DNA of 64,000 nt, from positions 124,001-188,000 of the forward strand of contig CAAGJI010000041.1 of NCBI GenBank assembly GCA_900770195.1. Reading direction: 5' to 3'. Each line of letters opens with the position of its first letter. The stretch's first letter is position 1. Below the pieces are notes generated by a model, which saw only the letters and a program-made list of their open reading frames with translations, was not told where the DNA came from and did no database searches. This DNA comes from Oscillospiraceae bacterium. Its GTDB lineage: Bacteria; Bacillota; Clostridia; Oscillospirales; Ruminococcaceae. Of the stretch, positions 24,869 to 33,303 are shown piece by piece. Made by a program: the position numbers and the translations under genes.

Positions 24869-27733
24869 ATGGCAGAATATATTCCTGTTATAGGACTTGA
24901 AATACACGCAGAACTTCTGACAAAATCAAAAGTTTTCTGTAATTGCAGTGCTGCATTCGGCGGCGATAAAAACACAAGATGCTGTCCTGTTTGTTCAGGT
25001 ATGCCGGGTACACTTCCTGTCATCAATGAAAAAGCAGTTGAATATGCTGTTAAAGCAGGCTATTCTCTTGGTTGCAGCATAAATAAATTCTCTGTTTTCG
25101 ACAGAAAGAACTACTTCTACCCTGACCTTCCTAAAGCATATCAGATCTCACAGCTTGAAAGACCTCTTTGCATAAACGGTCTTGTTGAAATTGATACTTC
25201 ACAGGGTAAGAAAAAAATAAGAATAAACCGTATACATCTTGAAGAAGATGCCGGTAAACTTATACACGATGATTTTAACGCAATTTCACTTGCTGACTAC
25301 AACAGATGCGGTATTCCACTTATTGAAACTGTTACAGAACCTGATCTTCATTCAGCAGAAGAAGCACAGGCACTTATGGAAAAAATCAGCCTTTTATATC
25401 AGTATGCAGGTATATGCGACTGTAAAATGGAACAGGGTTCTATAAGATGCGACGTTAATATTTCTCTTATGAAACCGGGTGATACAAAACTTGGTACAAG
25501 AGCAGAAATTAAAAACCTTAACTCAATCAAGGCAATAGACCGTGCAATCGAATATGAAATAAAGCGTCAGTCATGGCTTCTCGACAACGGCAAGAGAGTT
25601 GTTCAGGAAACAAGAAGATTCAACGACAACAAAGGTCAGACAACTTCAATGCGTTCAAAAGAAGATGCTATGGACTATCGTTATTTCCCTGAACCTGATA
25701 TTCTTCAGGTAAATTTCACAGATGAAATGCTTGAAAAAATCAAGGCTACTCTTCCTGAAATGCCTGGTGAAAGACTTGAAAGATATATTTCAGAATATAA
25801 ACTTTCAGAAAAAGATGCAAAAATTCTTGTTGGAACAAAACGTCTTTCAGATTTCTTTGATGACGCTGTAAAGGTTTATAATAATCCGAAAAGCCTTGCA
25901 AATTTCGTTCTCGGTGAACTTTTAAGACGTATAAATCTTGGCGAAATTTCAATAGAAAATCTTCCTTTCTCAGCAGAAGAATTTGCAAAGCTTGTTGAAA
26001 TGGCTGATACTGAAAAAGTTTCAGGCGGCGACGCAAAGAAAATATTCAGAGAAATGTCTGAAAACGGCGGTAATCCTGAAGAAATTGCAAAGAAAAACGG
26101 TATGATAATTTCTAATGATACTGAAAAAGCAAAAGAAGTTATCGATAAAATTCTTGCTGACAACGCTGCTGCTGTTGCACAGTACAGAAATGGTGAACAG
26201 AAAGTATTCGGCTTCCTTATGGGTAACTGCACAAAATCTTTAAGAGGTGTATGCACAGCCAAAGTAATAAAGGAAATCCTTGAAGACAAACTTAAAAATG
26301 CAGCAGTTTCAGAAGAATCTCACGAAGATAAAAACAAAAAAGAAAACGTTGAAGAAACTTTTGAATGCACAGATTTTAAAGCTGAACACATCTATAAGCC
26401 TGAAATCAAAGACGGCATAAAACAGGTTTCTCCTGATACTCTCCTTAAAGAATTTAACTTTGAAGATGCTTTAAACAGTGTCGGAAAAGATATTGAAATT
26501 CGTGGTTGCGTTCATAAAATGCGTAAAATGGGCGGTATCACGTTCATTATTGTAAGAACAGGAAGAAGCATTATCCAGACAGTACACAATTCAGAAGACT
26601 GCAAAGACAAACTTTCAGGAATAAGAGAAGGCTGTTTTGTTGATGTAAAGGGTACTGTTACAAAGAATGAAAAGGCTGTTGGCGGAATTGAAATTGCACT
26701 TAAATCAATTTCTCTTATTTCAAGACCAGCATCAGAATATACTCTTAAAGTTTCAAATAAAGACCTTGGCTGTTCAATAGAAGTTGAACTCAACCAGAGA
26801 AGTGTTTCACTCAGAAACATATACAAACGTGCTGTATTTAAAATTCAGGAAGGTGTTGTAGGCGGTTTCAGAGAATTTATGCTTAAAGAAGGCTTTACTG
26901 AAATTCATTCTCCTAAGATAGTTGCACAGGGTGCTGAAGGCGGTGCAAACATATTCAACCTTGAATATTTCGGCAAACCTGCATTCCTCAATCAGTCACC
27001 TCAGTTCTACAAGCAGGCTGCTGTTGCTTTCTTCGACAGAGTTTTTGAAATCGCACCTGTTTACCGTGCTGAAAAACACGCAACTTCAAGACACCTTAAC
27101 GAATATATCGGTCTTGACTTTGAAATGGGATATATCGACAGTATGTATGATGTTATGGCTATGGAAACAGCTATGCTTAAATATGTATTTGAATTCCTTA
27201 AAAAGAATTATTCGTATGAACTTGAACTCCTTGATGTTGATGTTCCTGTTATAACTGAAATTCCTTGCGTTTCACTTCTTGAAGCAAAAGAAATTCTTGG
27301 TTCAAAAGGCAGTGCAAACAAAACTGACCTTGAACCTGATGATGAAGTTGGAATCTGCAACTATGCAAAGGAAAAATTCAACAGCGACTTTATATTTATT
27401 ACAGGTTTCCCATCATCAAAGCCTCCGTTCTATGCAATGGATGACAAGGACGATCCACGTCTTGCCTGCAAGTTTGACCTTCTTTTCAGAGGTCTTGAAA
27501 TTACATCAGGCGGTCAGAGAATCCATGACTACAACGAACAGCTTGCAAAGATGAAGCGTCAGGGACTTGACCCTGAAGATTTCAAGTTCTATCTTGAATC
27601 ACACAAATATGGTCTTCCTCCTCATGGCGGACTTGGTATAGGTCTTGAAAGACTTGTTATGAAACTTATTGGTGCACATAATGTAAGAGAAGCTTCACTC
27701 TTCCCAAGAGATATAAACAGACTTTTACCATAA
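24869..27733 (+). CDS. gatB: Fusion of GatB with archaeal-type aspartyl-tRNA synthetase
   Basis: One continuous 954-codon frame. Residues 1-about 475 are a complete GatB: start MAEYIPVIGLEIHAEL, Cys-rich zinc region CCPVCSGMPG at 38-47, kinase-like cradle to about 290, helical and YqeY-like tail to about 475. A charged linker covers about 476-535. An OB-fold anticodon domain (about 537-615) and a class II catalytic domain (650-954) form an archaeal/eukaryal-type AspRS: motif 1 near 670-684, motif 2 YRAEKHATSRHLNEY at 732-746, motif 3 GGLGIGLERL at 920-929, end FPRDINRLLP. The bacterial GAD insertion is absent. His549 occupies the Trp26 position of discriminating Thermococcus AspRS, and Val604 that of its Lys85, so relaxed specificity for tRNA-Asn is predicted. 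The fusion would charge tRNA-Asn with Asp and pass it to the GatB kinase site. Confidence 0.95.
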   Translation: MAEYIPVIGLEIHAELLTKSKVFCNCSAAFGGDKNTRCCPVCSGMPGTLPVINEKAVEYAVKAGYSLGCSINKFSVFDRKNYFYPDLPKAYQISQLERPLCINGLVEIDTSQGKKKIRINRIHLEEDAGKLIHDDFNAISLADYNRCGIPLIETVTEPDLHSAEEAQALMEKISLLYQYAGICDCKMEQGSIRCDVNISLMKPGDTKLGTRAEIKNLNSIKAIDRAIEYEIKRQSWLLDNGKRVVQETRRFNDNKGQTTSMRSKEDAMDYRYFPEPDILQVNFTDEMLEKIKATLPEMPGERLERYISEYKLSEKDAKILVGTKRLSDFFDDAVKVYNNPKSLANFVLGELLRRINLGEISIENLPFSAEEFAKLVEMADTEKVSGGDAKKIFREMSENGGNPEEIAKKNGMIISNDTEKAKEVIDKILADNAAAVAQYRNGEQKVFGFLMGNCTKSLRGVCTAKVIKEILEDKLKNAAVSEESHEDKNKKENVEETFECTDFKAEHIYKPEIKDGIKQVSPDTLLKEFNFEDALNSVGKDIEIRGCVHKMRKMGGITFIIVRTGRSIIQTVHNSEDCKDKLSGIREGCFVDVKGTVTKNEKAVGGIEIALKSISLISRPASEYTLKVSNKDLGCSIEVELNQRSVSLRNIYKRAVFKIQEGVVGGFREFMLKEGFTEIHSPKIVAQGAEGGANIFNLEYFGKPAFLNQSPQFYKQAAVAFFDRVFEIAPVYRAEKHATSRHLNEYIGLDFEMGYIDSMYDVMAMETAMLKYVFEFLKKNYSYELELLDVDVPVITEIPCVSLLEAKEILGSKGSANKTDLEPDDEVGICNYAKEKFNSDFIFITGFPSSKPPFYAMDDKDDPRLACKFDLLFRGLEITSGGQRIHDYNEQLAKMKRQGLDPEDFKFYLESHKYGLPPHGGLGIGLERLVMKLIGAHNVREASLFPRDINRLLP

Positions 27734-27751
27734 AAATATTAACAAATGCAA

Positions 27752-27786
27752 AAATAAGGACGGTATAAAAATACCGTCCTTTTTAT
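27752..27786. terminator. Bidirectional terminator, gatB-aspRS / mscL
   Basis: A 10-bp perfect stem (AAGGACGGTA at 27756-27765 with its complement at 27772-27781), a 6-nt loop and A/T flanks lie between convergent genes. Confidence 0.88.
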
Positions 27787-27806
27787 GTAATATTTTTGGA
27801 AATAAA

Positions 27807-28223
27807 TTACTTGTCTGATTTCTGTTCTTTAAGTAAATCTCTGATTTCTGTAAGAAGAATTTCTTCTTTTGAAGGCTTTGGAGGTTCAGGAGTTTCTTCC
27901 TTCTTTTTTCTGAAAACATTCATAAGTTTAACAACCATAAATACACAAGCCGCTGTTATTACAAATGTTATAACATTCTGAATGAAGTTGCCTATGGCAA
28001 TAAAAGGATGATTTCCCCACGGAATTTCAATTCCAAGCGACTTAAAGTTTATGCCTGCTAGTATCATTCCGATAATAGGTGTGAAAATATCTTCAACGAG
28101 TGATGTAACGATAGCTGTGAAAGCAGATCCGACAATAAGACCTACTGCCATATCAACAACATTACCCTTTGAGATAAATTCCTTGAATTCGTTCAGTATA
28201 CTGAACTTTGGCTTCTTTTCCAT
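27807..28223 (-). CDS. mscL: Large-conductance mechanosensitive channel
   Basis: Pentameric membrane channel that opens under hypo-osmotic stretch. The amphipathic N-terminal helix leads into FKEFISKGNVVDMAVGLIVG and transmembrane helix 1. A second helix (about residues 75-100, IGNFIQNVITFVITAACVFMVV) is followed by a cytoplasmic helix with PEPPKPSKEEILLTEIRDLL. The 138-residue length is normal. The IS630 element ends 7 bp before the start codon. The only ribosome-like site, AGAGG, falls inside the IS terminal repeat, and any promoter must come from the element. Confidence 0.95.
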   Translation of the reverse strand: MEKKPKFSILNEFKEFISKGNVVDMAVGLIVGSAFTAIVTSLVEDIFTPIIGMILAGINFKSLGIEIPWGNHPFIAIGNFIQNVITFVITAACVFMVVKLMNVFRKKKEETPEPPKPSKEEILLTEIRDLLKEQKSDK

Positions 28224-28242
28224 TTTTATACCAACCTCTATA

Positions 28243-28851
28243 TCAAATCAAGCATGTATTACCGTCTAAACACTGGAAATTGAAAGTAAGTAATGACGAA
28301 AGTTCATTCTGGAAATGCAAGTGTATATTGGCAAGGAAATCATGAATGGAATCAAAGAAGTTACGGAATGAGCTGTAGTATTTATTTGCAAGGATTTTAC
28401 TGCGAAGGAATTTCCAAAGACGTTCAATCAAATTCAAATTTGGGGAATACGGAGGCAAGAAAATAAGATGGATATTCCTAGCGGCAGCGAAGTCTTTTAC
28501 TTTTTTACAGTGCTGATATGCTGCATTATCAAGGATCACATAGAGCCAATCATCAAGATTTTGTTCTCTCAGAAGCTTTAAGCCCTTGCAAACGCTGTCC
28601 GCATTCAAATAGGAATCGTCCATAACTGTTTCTACTTTATGCGAAACAGCGTCTAAAAAGCCAAGACAGTTGACTCGTTTTCTGCCGTATGCTGATTTTA
28701 CATAAACCCTGTTTTTACACCAGTATCTTCCTCCCTCATATCCATAGATCAGATGAACACCATCGCAGAAATACACCTTAACAAGGCGATTTACAGCCAT
28801 ATCCAGTAAAGGAAGAAGAATATTGTTGAGAAAATAGAGTTGTGCGTTCAA
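28243..28851 (-). CDS. IS630 transposase, DDE catalytic part
   Basis: RNase H-like catalytic domain of 202 residues. The acid triad is visible: Asp in YFCDGVH, Asp in VILDNAAYQH, and Glu in NLIERLWKFL, with 34 residues between the last two (DD34E). It begins in the -1 frame relative to the upstream N-terminal part. A TTG at 28851 overlaps the upstream TGA as TTGA, so translation could be coupled, or a frameshift could join the two. It may also be a single full-length gene broken by an indel. Confidence 0.88.
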   Translation of the reverse strand: MNAQLYFLNNILLPLLDMAVNRLVKVYFCDGVHLIYGYEGGRYWCKNRVYVKSAYGRKRVNCLGFLDAVSHKVETVMDDSYLNADSVCKGLKLLREQNLDDWLYVILDNAAYQHCKKVKDFAAARNIHLIFLPPYSPNLNLIERLWKFLRSKILANKYYSSFRNFFDSIHDFLANIHLHFQNELSSLLTFNFQCLDGNTCLI

Positions 28852-29306
28852 GTTTGCTTTTGCAGGAATCGGTTTTGACTTGAGATAACGAAGCCCCTTT
28901 TTCTAAGCCAATATCTTACAGGTGTATCCGTTATTTCAATGCCGTAATCCCTTTTTATGCGGGATACTGCCTCAGGGATGGATGCTGGAGGATTTTTCGC
29001 AAAATTCTCCAGAAGTTCGCTTTCTATCGCATCCAATCTGCTCTTCTTTTTCCCTCTGCTGCACTCATATATGTAGTCGATTCCTTTTTCCTCATAACCT
29101 TCTAAAGTAGGCTGGATATAGTCTCTGTTTATTCCAGTGATCTCACTGAGTTCCTTGATACTTTCAGCACCTTTTGACGCATAGTATATTACCTTCGCTC
29201 TTTTTTGAATGGTTTTATTTCGTCCAAGCGTCTTTTCTGCATACAGCAACGCATCATCGTTTTCATTCAATTCTATCTTGATTGCTTTTTTTGCCATCTT
29301 TATCAC
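28848..29306 (-). CDS. IS630 transposase, N-terminal DNA-binding part
   Basis: A 152-residue helix-turn-helix protein. The homeodomain-like repeats include LSEITGINRDYIQPTLEGYEEKG and a second winged-helix segment with SRIKRDYGIEITDTPVRYWLRKRG. This is the standard N-terminal half of IS630 transposases. It lacks the catalytic domain, which follows in the next frame with a 4-bp overlap. Together the halves make about 350 residues, the usual full length. Confidence 0.87.
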   Translation of the reverse strand: MIKMAKKAIKIELNENDDALLYAEKTLGRNKTIQKRAKVIYYASKGAESIKELSEITGINRDYIQPTLEGYEEKGIDYIYECSRGKKKSRLDAIESELLENFAKNPPASIPEAVSRIKRDYGIEITDTPVRYWLRKRGFVISSQNRFLQKQT

Positions 29307-29371
29307 CCTGCTACATTATATCATTTTTATATCAAATTTGCAATAGAGGGTAGTATAATTACTCCTTAAAA

Positions 29372-30517
29372 TTAATTATTTTCAGATGTTTCAGCAGCGG
29401 CAGTTTCAGTTTCTGTTGTTTCACCTGATAATGCTTCTGAAGATTCTGCCTGATGATTTACATTTTTTAAACTTGTGTGTGTGCCTGTTTTTCCTGTATC
29501 AAACCATATTACAAAACCATCTGTGTTATTTCCTGAAATATTGTAATCATAGCCTGATGGGAATGGAACGTATGTTGTTTCTGAACTTGTATCAGCTTTG
29601 ACATAATATATATCATATATTTTTCCGTCTTTTGCTGTATATTCAAGTATTGAAGTTTTGTCAGCTGAAACTTCATAAGAACTTTTCAGCATATCTATAT
29701 ATTCTTCAAGGCACATTCCGCTTTCCATAATATATTCAGCGTGAGGAATACCAACATATCTGTAGTGCCATGACTCGTATTCTATCTGTGTTATATCTGT
29801 TTTGTTTTCAGGATATCTTAAAATATATCCGTAATCGCTGCAATGTTCATTTATCCAGTTATAATCACCTGTTCCGTCGTATTCAGCTTCCGCAAGAGTC
29901 AAGTCAACTGAATAACCTGCTTCGTGTTCACTGTATCCCGGAAGTGCGACTCTTGCTGAATAATCAAGCCCCGTTTTTTCAAGGTCATCATCATATAAAG
30001 CCTGCTGACCTTCTTTCGTTCTGTAACCGCTGCAAACAACAACATCATCTTTTCCGGTTGCAGCACAAAATGCATCAAGCATTGCAGTTAAATTATCCGC
30101 TGCATTTTTTCTGAGACTGAGTGATCTGTCTGTTACACCAAAAGCTGTATCCCCGTTTTCACTGTCTGAATGAAGTGAATTTTTTTCATCATAAATGCTT
30201 ACAAGATTTTCCTTTCCCTGTGCTTTGTATTCAGTAGAATTGTTTACAAGGATAAGATCACCATCGTATATATCTTCATTGCTGTGCTGTTCGTATACAA
30301 ATTCAAAAGGCAAAGTTTCCTGCTGTGTTTCCGTTGCAGAATTTTTATTTCCGCCTTTATCCTCATGTTCTATATGTTTTGTACCTGTTAAAATTTTAAA
30401 AGCGGTGAATGATACACCCGCCACAAGAACAACTGCAACAACAGACTGTGCAATAAGTTTAACATTTCTTTTTTTGTTAAGCGGTTCTTCCTTTGATTTT
30501 TTCTTTTTTTTATTCAT
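29372..30517 (-). CDS. D-alanyl-D-alanine carboxypeptidase, VanY/M15B family
   Basis: Membrane-anchored zinc peptidase that trims the terminal D-Ala of peptidoglycan stem peptides. A Lys-rich N-terminus precedes one membrane helix (about residues 22-45). The catalytic domain shows SGYRTKEGQQALY, the metal motif SEHEAGYSVD and ESWHYRYVG. A Thr/Glu/Ser tail ends the protein. The ATG at 30517 follows AGGAGG. A TGCTATAAT extended -10 on the minus strand (30565-30557) may be its promoter. Constitutive wall remodelling is more likely than glycopeptide resistance, as no van genes are nearby. Confidence 0.9.
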   Translation of the reverse strand: MNKKKKKSKEEPLNKKRNVKLIAQSVVAVVLVAGVSFTAFKILTGTKHIEHEDKGGNKNSATETQQETLPFEFVYEQHSNEDIYDGDLILVNNSTEYKAQGKENLVSIYDEKNSLHSDSENGDTAFGVTDRSLSLRKNAADNLTAMLDAFCAATGKDDVVVCSGYRTKEGQQALYDDDLEKTGLDYSARVALPGYSEHEAGYSVDLTLAEAEYDGTGDYNWINEHCSDYGYILRYPENKTDITQIEYESWHYRYVGIPHAEYIMESGMCLEEYIDMLKSSYEVSADKTSILEYTAKDGKIYDIYYVKADTSSETTYVPFPSGYDYNISGNNTDGFVIWFDTGKTGTHTSLKNVNHQAESSEALSGETTETETAAAETSENN

Positions 30518-30684
30518 CTTTTTTGTTACCTCCTGTTTTTAAAAAACAACATTTATATTATAGCACATTATCTCATCAAATGGAATACTTTTTTTTAAAA
30601 AATCTATTTTTTTTTCAAAGCAGTCTGATAATAGAAAAAAATCAGAAAAATTGTAAAATTTATAAAAAAAATTCAAAAATTGTA

Positions 30685-30713
30685 TTCAAATTTCTTGCGA
30701 AATGTGATATAAT
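30685..30713 (+). promoter_or_regulatory. Promoter of the phoH-ybeY-era cluster
   Basis: TTCAAA (30685-30690), a 17-bp spacer and TATAAT (30708-30713) with an upstream TG form an extended -10 promoter, 35 bp before the phoH start. Confidence 0.75.
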
Positions 30714-30747
30714 ATAAGAGTATTAGAATAATTTCAGGAGGTATGGT

Positions 30748-31734
30748 TTGGCTGAGAAATATTTAACTATCGAGGATGCTGATATTGTTCAGACTCTTTT
30801 CGGAAATTATGATGAAAATATCAGATTGATACAGAATGAATATGATGTTGTCATAGTAAGCAGAAATGATGAATTTAAAATCTGCGGTTCTGAAAACAGT
30901 ATAAAACATGCAAAAAAAGCCCTTGAGTCACTTATCAATATGATAAAGGACGGAAATGACATAAGCAATCAGGCTGTAAGATATGTCGCATCTGCTGTAA
31001 GTGACGGCGAAGAAGACTCTTTGTCTGAACTTCACGAAAGCGGTGTTATATGTCTGACAGCATCAGGAAAGGCAATACGACCACGCACAGCCGGTCAGAA
31101 ACGCTATGTTGATGCAATCAAAAAAAATACAATTGTTTTTGGAATAGGTCCTGCCGGAACAGGCAAAACTTATCTTGCGGTTGCTATGGCTGCAAAGGCT
31201 TTCAAATCACATCAGGTAACAAAAATCATTCTCACAAGACCTGCCGTTGAAGCAGGCGAAAAACTTGGATTTCTGCCTGGTGATTTGCAGGAAAAAGTTG
31301 ATCCGTATTTAAGACCTCTCTATGACGCTTTGCAGGATATGTTCGGACTTGAAACGTTTGCAAACCTTATGGAAAAAGGTGTTGTTGAAGTTGCACCTCT
31401 TGCATATATGCGAGGAAGAACGCTTGAAGATGCTTTCATTATCCTTGATGAGTCGCAAAATACAACCTCAGGTCAGCTCAAAATGTTTTTAACACGTCTT
31501 GGAAACCGCAGCAGAATGGTTGTGACAGGTGATATTACCCAGATAGACTTGCCTGACCCTGGAAAATCAGGACTTCTTGAAGCTGTGAGAATACTTGACA
31601 ATATCGACGATATTGCAATACATAAGTTTAATGAAAAAGATGTCGTAAGACATAAACTTGTGCAGGATATTATCGCAGCATATGAAAAAAACAGTATACC
31701 TCAGTTTAATAACAAGGAAGGGGAAAATAACTAA
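30748..31734 (+). CDS. PhoH-family ATPase (PhoH-like)
   Basis: A KH-like N-terminal region (about residues 1-75) precedes a P-loop ATPase with Walker A GPAGTGKT near 137 and Walker B AFIILDESQNT. The 328-residue length fits the Firmicutes PhoH-like (YbeZ-type) family. These proteins accompany YbeY in rRNA and ribosome quality control; the exact activity is not settled. The start is TTG at 30748, chosen because AGGAGGT ends 5 nt upstream and the nearby ATG is out of frame. It overlaps ybeY by one base (TAATG). Confidence 0.92.
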   Translation: MAEKYLTIEDADIVQTLFGNYDENIRLIQNEYDVVIVSRNDEFKICGSENSIKHAKKALESLINMIKDGNDISNQAVRYVASAVSDGEEDSLSELHESGVICLTASGKAIRPRTAGQKRYVDAIKKNTIVFGIGPAGTGKTYLAVAMAAKAFKSHQVTKIILTRPAVEAGEKLGFLPGDLQEKVDPYLRPLYDALQDMFGLETFANLMEKGVVEVAPLAYMRGRTLEDAFIILDESQNTTSGQLKMFLTRLGNRSRMVVTGDITQIDLPDPGKSGLLEAVRILDNIDDIAIHKFNEKDVVRHKLVQDIIAAYEKNSIPQFNNKEGENN

Positions 31735-32240
31735 TGCCAAAGATTAAAGTTTTAGTAAGCAACAAACAAAATGAAATAAAAGTTCCTGTTGGGATCAGAC
31801 TTCTTATAAGAAGATGCTGTCAGGCAGTTTTAACAACAGAAAATTTCAAGTATAACGCTGAAATAAGTGTTTCCTTTGTCAGCAACGAAGAAATTAAAAA
31901 ATTAAATAATGCATACAGACAAAAAGACAGCGTAACTGATGTTCTTTCTTTTCCTTTAACAGACGGAAAACACTTTGAACCAAGCGGTGATAATGTTGTT
32001 ATGCTTGGAGATATTGTTATTTCACTTGAAACAGCCATAAAACAGGCTGCAATTTTTGGTCATTCACTTGAAAGAGAAATAGGATTTTTAACAGTTCATT
32101 CAACACTTCATCTTCTTGGATACGATCACGAACTCAGTCCTCTTGATGAAAGAATTATGCGTGAAAAAGAAGAAGCCGTACTTGCTGCACTTGGTATCTC
32201 AAGAGATGAAACTTTTGTTACTGAAGGAGGCAATGTCTGA
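31734..32240 (+). CDS. ybeY: rRNA maturation factor / endoribonuclease YbeY
   Basis: A 168-residue metal-dependent RNase-fold protein needed for 16S rRNA 3'-end maturation and ribosome quality control. The zinc motif HSTLHLLGYDH is clear, as is the DVLSFPL segment. Translation is coupled to phoH by a TAATG overlap and it is followed 2 bp later by era, as in most Firmicutes. Confidence 0.96.
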   Translation: MPKIKVLVSNKQNEIKVPVGIRLLIRRCCQAVLTTENFKYNAEISVSFVSNEEIKKLNNAYRQKDSVTDVLSFPLTDGKHFEPSGDNVVMLGDIVISLETAIKQAAIFGHSLEREIGFLTVHSTLHLLGYDHELSPLDERIMREKEEAVLAALGISRDETFVTEGGNV

Positions 32241-32242
32241 AA

Positions 32243-33130
32243 TTGACAAGATCAGTTTTCGTTACAATTGCAGGAAGAACAAATGCGGGAAAATCTTCTT
32301 TGCTTAATCTTATTATAGGTGAAAAAATTGCTTCTGTAAGCAGCAAACCACAAACAACAAGGACAAGAATAACAGGAATAAAAACTGTCGATGATTTGCA
32401 GATGGTTTTTATTGACACGCCCGGACTTCATAAACCTAAAAACAAATTAAGCGAACATATGCTTAATACTGTTAAAGAATCAGTTACTGATATGGACGTA
32501 ATTTTATACGTTCTTGATTCAACAAAGGATTTTTCACCCGAAGAAACAGAACTTCTTGATTCGTTTAACATGTCAAAACAGCCTGTAATTTTGCTTTTAA
32601 ATAAAATAGACCTGCTTGAGGATAAATCTCAGCTTATGATAAAGATACTTAATTACAGCAAAAAATGGAATTTTTCTGCGATAATACCAATAAGTGTCAC
32701 AAAAAATGATGGCATAGAAGATGTTATGCAGGAAATTGAAAAATTCGCTGTTGAAGCACCTCATTTCTTCCCAGATGATAAATTTACAGATCAGCCTGAA
32801 CAGGTTATTGCATCTGAAATTATAAGGGAAAAGCTTTTGCGTTTTCTTCGTGATGAAGTTCCGCATGGTGTTGCTGTGGGAATTGAAGTTTTCAAGGAAA
32901 GACAGGATAAAGATATTCTTGATATTTCCGCTGTTATTTATTGCGAAAGAGAATCCCACAAAAGAATTATCATAGGTAAACAGGGTGCTATGCTAAAAAA
33001 AATTTCATCATCTGCAAGACTGGAACTTGAGAACTTTTTCCAGATTAAAGTTTATCTGCAATGCTGGGTAAAAATTGCCGAAAACTGGCGTACAAAAGAA
33101 AATATGATAAAACGTTTCGGACTTGAATAA
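32243..33130 (+). CDS. era: GTPase Era
   Basis: Ras-like GTPase with a C-terminal KH domain that binds the 3' end of 16S rRNA in 30S assembly. G1 GRTNAGKSS, G3 DTPGLH, G4 NKID and the KH motif IIIGKQGAMLKKI are present in 295 residues. The called start is TTG at 32243, 12 nt after GGAGG. A better-placed ATG at 32233 reads MSEIDKI in another frame. Removing one A of the GAAATTG run would join that ATG to Era as MSELTRSVF, so the start may reflect an indel or a one-base frameshift. Confidence 0.95.
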   Translation: MTRSVFVTIAGRTNAGKSSLLNLIIGEKIASVSSKPQTTRTRITGIKTVDDLQMVFIDTPGLHKPKNKLSEHMLNTVKESVTDMDVILYVLDSTKDFSPEETELLDSFNMSKQPVILLLNKIDLLEDKSQLMIKILNYSKKWNFSAIIPISVTKNDGIEDVMQEIEKFAVEAPHFFPDDKFTDQPEQVIASEIIREKLLRFLRDEVPHGVAVGIEVFKERQDKDILDISAVIYCERESHKRIIIGKQGAMLKKISSSARLELENFFQIKVYLQCWVKIAENWRTKENMIKRFGLE

Positions 33131-33201
33131 TTTTTCTGATGAATATTAAAAGTCTTTTTGTACATAATAATTTTATAAAAATTTTGAAAGAAGGCTTTTA
33201 A

Positions 33202-33303
33202 ATGAAATCAGATGAATTATGGGAAAAGTTTCAGAAAAGCGGTAAAATAAAAGACTACCTTAAATACAGAAAGGAAATGGACAGAAGAAATGCTGATTTG
33301 TAA
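33202..33303 (+). CDS. yqzL: YqzL-like small protein
   Basis: A 33-codon gene between era and recO. The ATG at 33202 follows GAAAGAAGG. The peptide contains ELWEKFQKSGKIKDYLKYRK, matching the W-x2-F-x2-[ST]-G-x-I-x2-YL pattern of YqzL, which occupies the same place between era and recO in Bacillus and clostridia. Its function is unknown. It overlaps the recO start by 14 bp, so its translation may feed ribosomes to recO. Confidence 0.75.
   Translation: MKSDELWEKFQKSGKIKDYLKYRKEMDRRNADL

Larger units (their letters stand above)
28231..29353 (-). mobile_element. IS630-family insertion sequence (about 1.12 kb)
   Basis: The element is bounded by imperfect inverted repeats (CCAACCTCTATATCAAAT at 28231-28248; its partner at 29336-29353, about 14 of 18 matching) and by TA dinucleotides at 28229-28230 and 29354-29355. 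That is the TA target duplication of the IS630/Tc1 group. It contains two overlapping frames for a DD34E transposase, on the minus strand like mscL and the carboxypeptidase gene. Confidence 0.9.

Noticed and set aside
28848..28860. Programmed -1 frameshift in the transposase
   Set aside because: No X-XXY-YYZ heptamer is found at the overlap; restart at the TTG or mutation is as likely.
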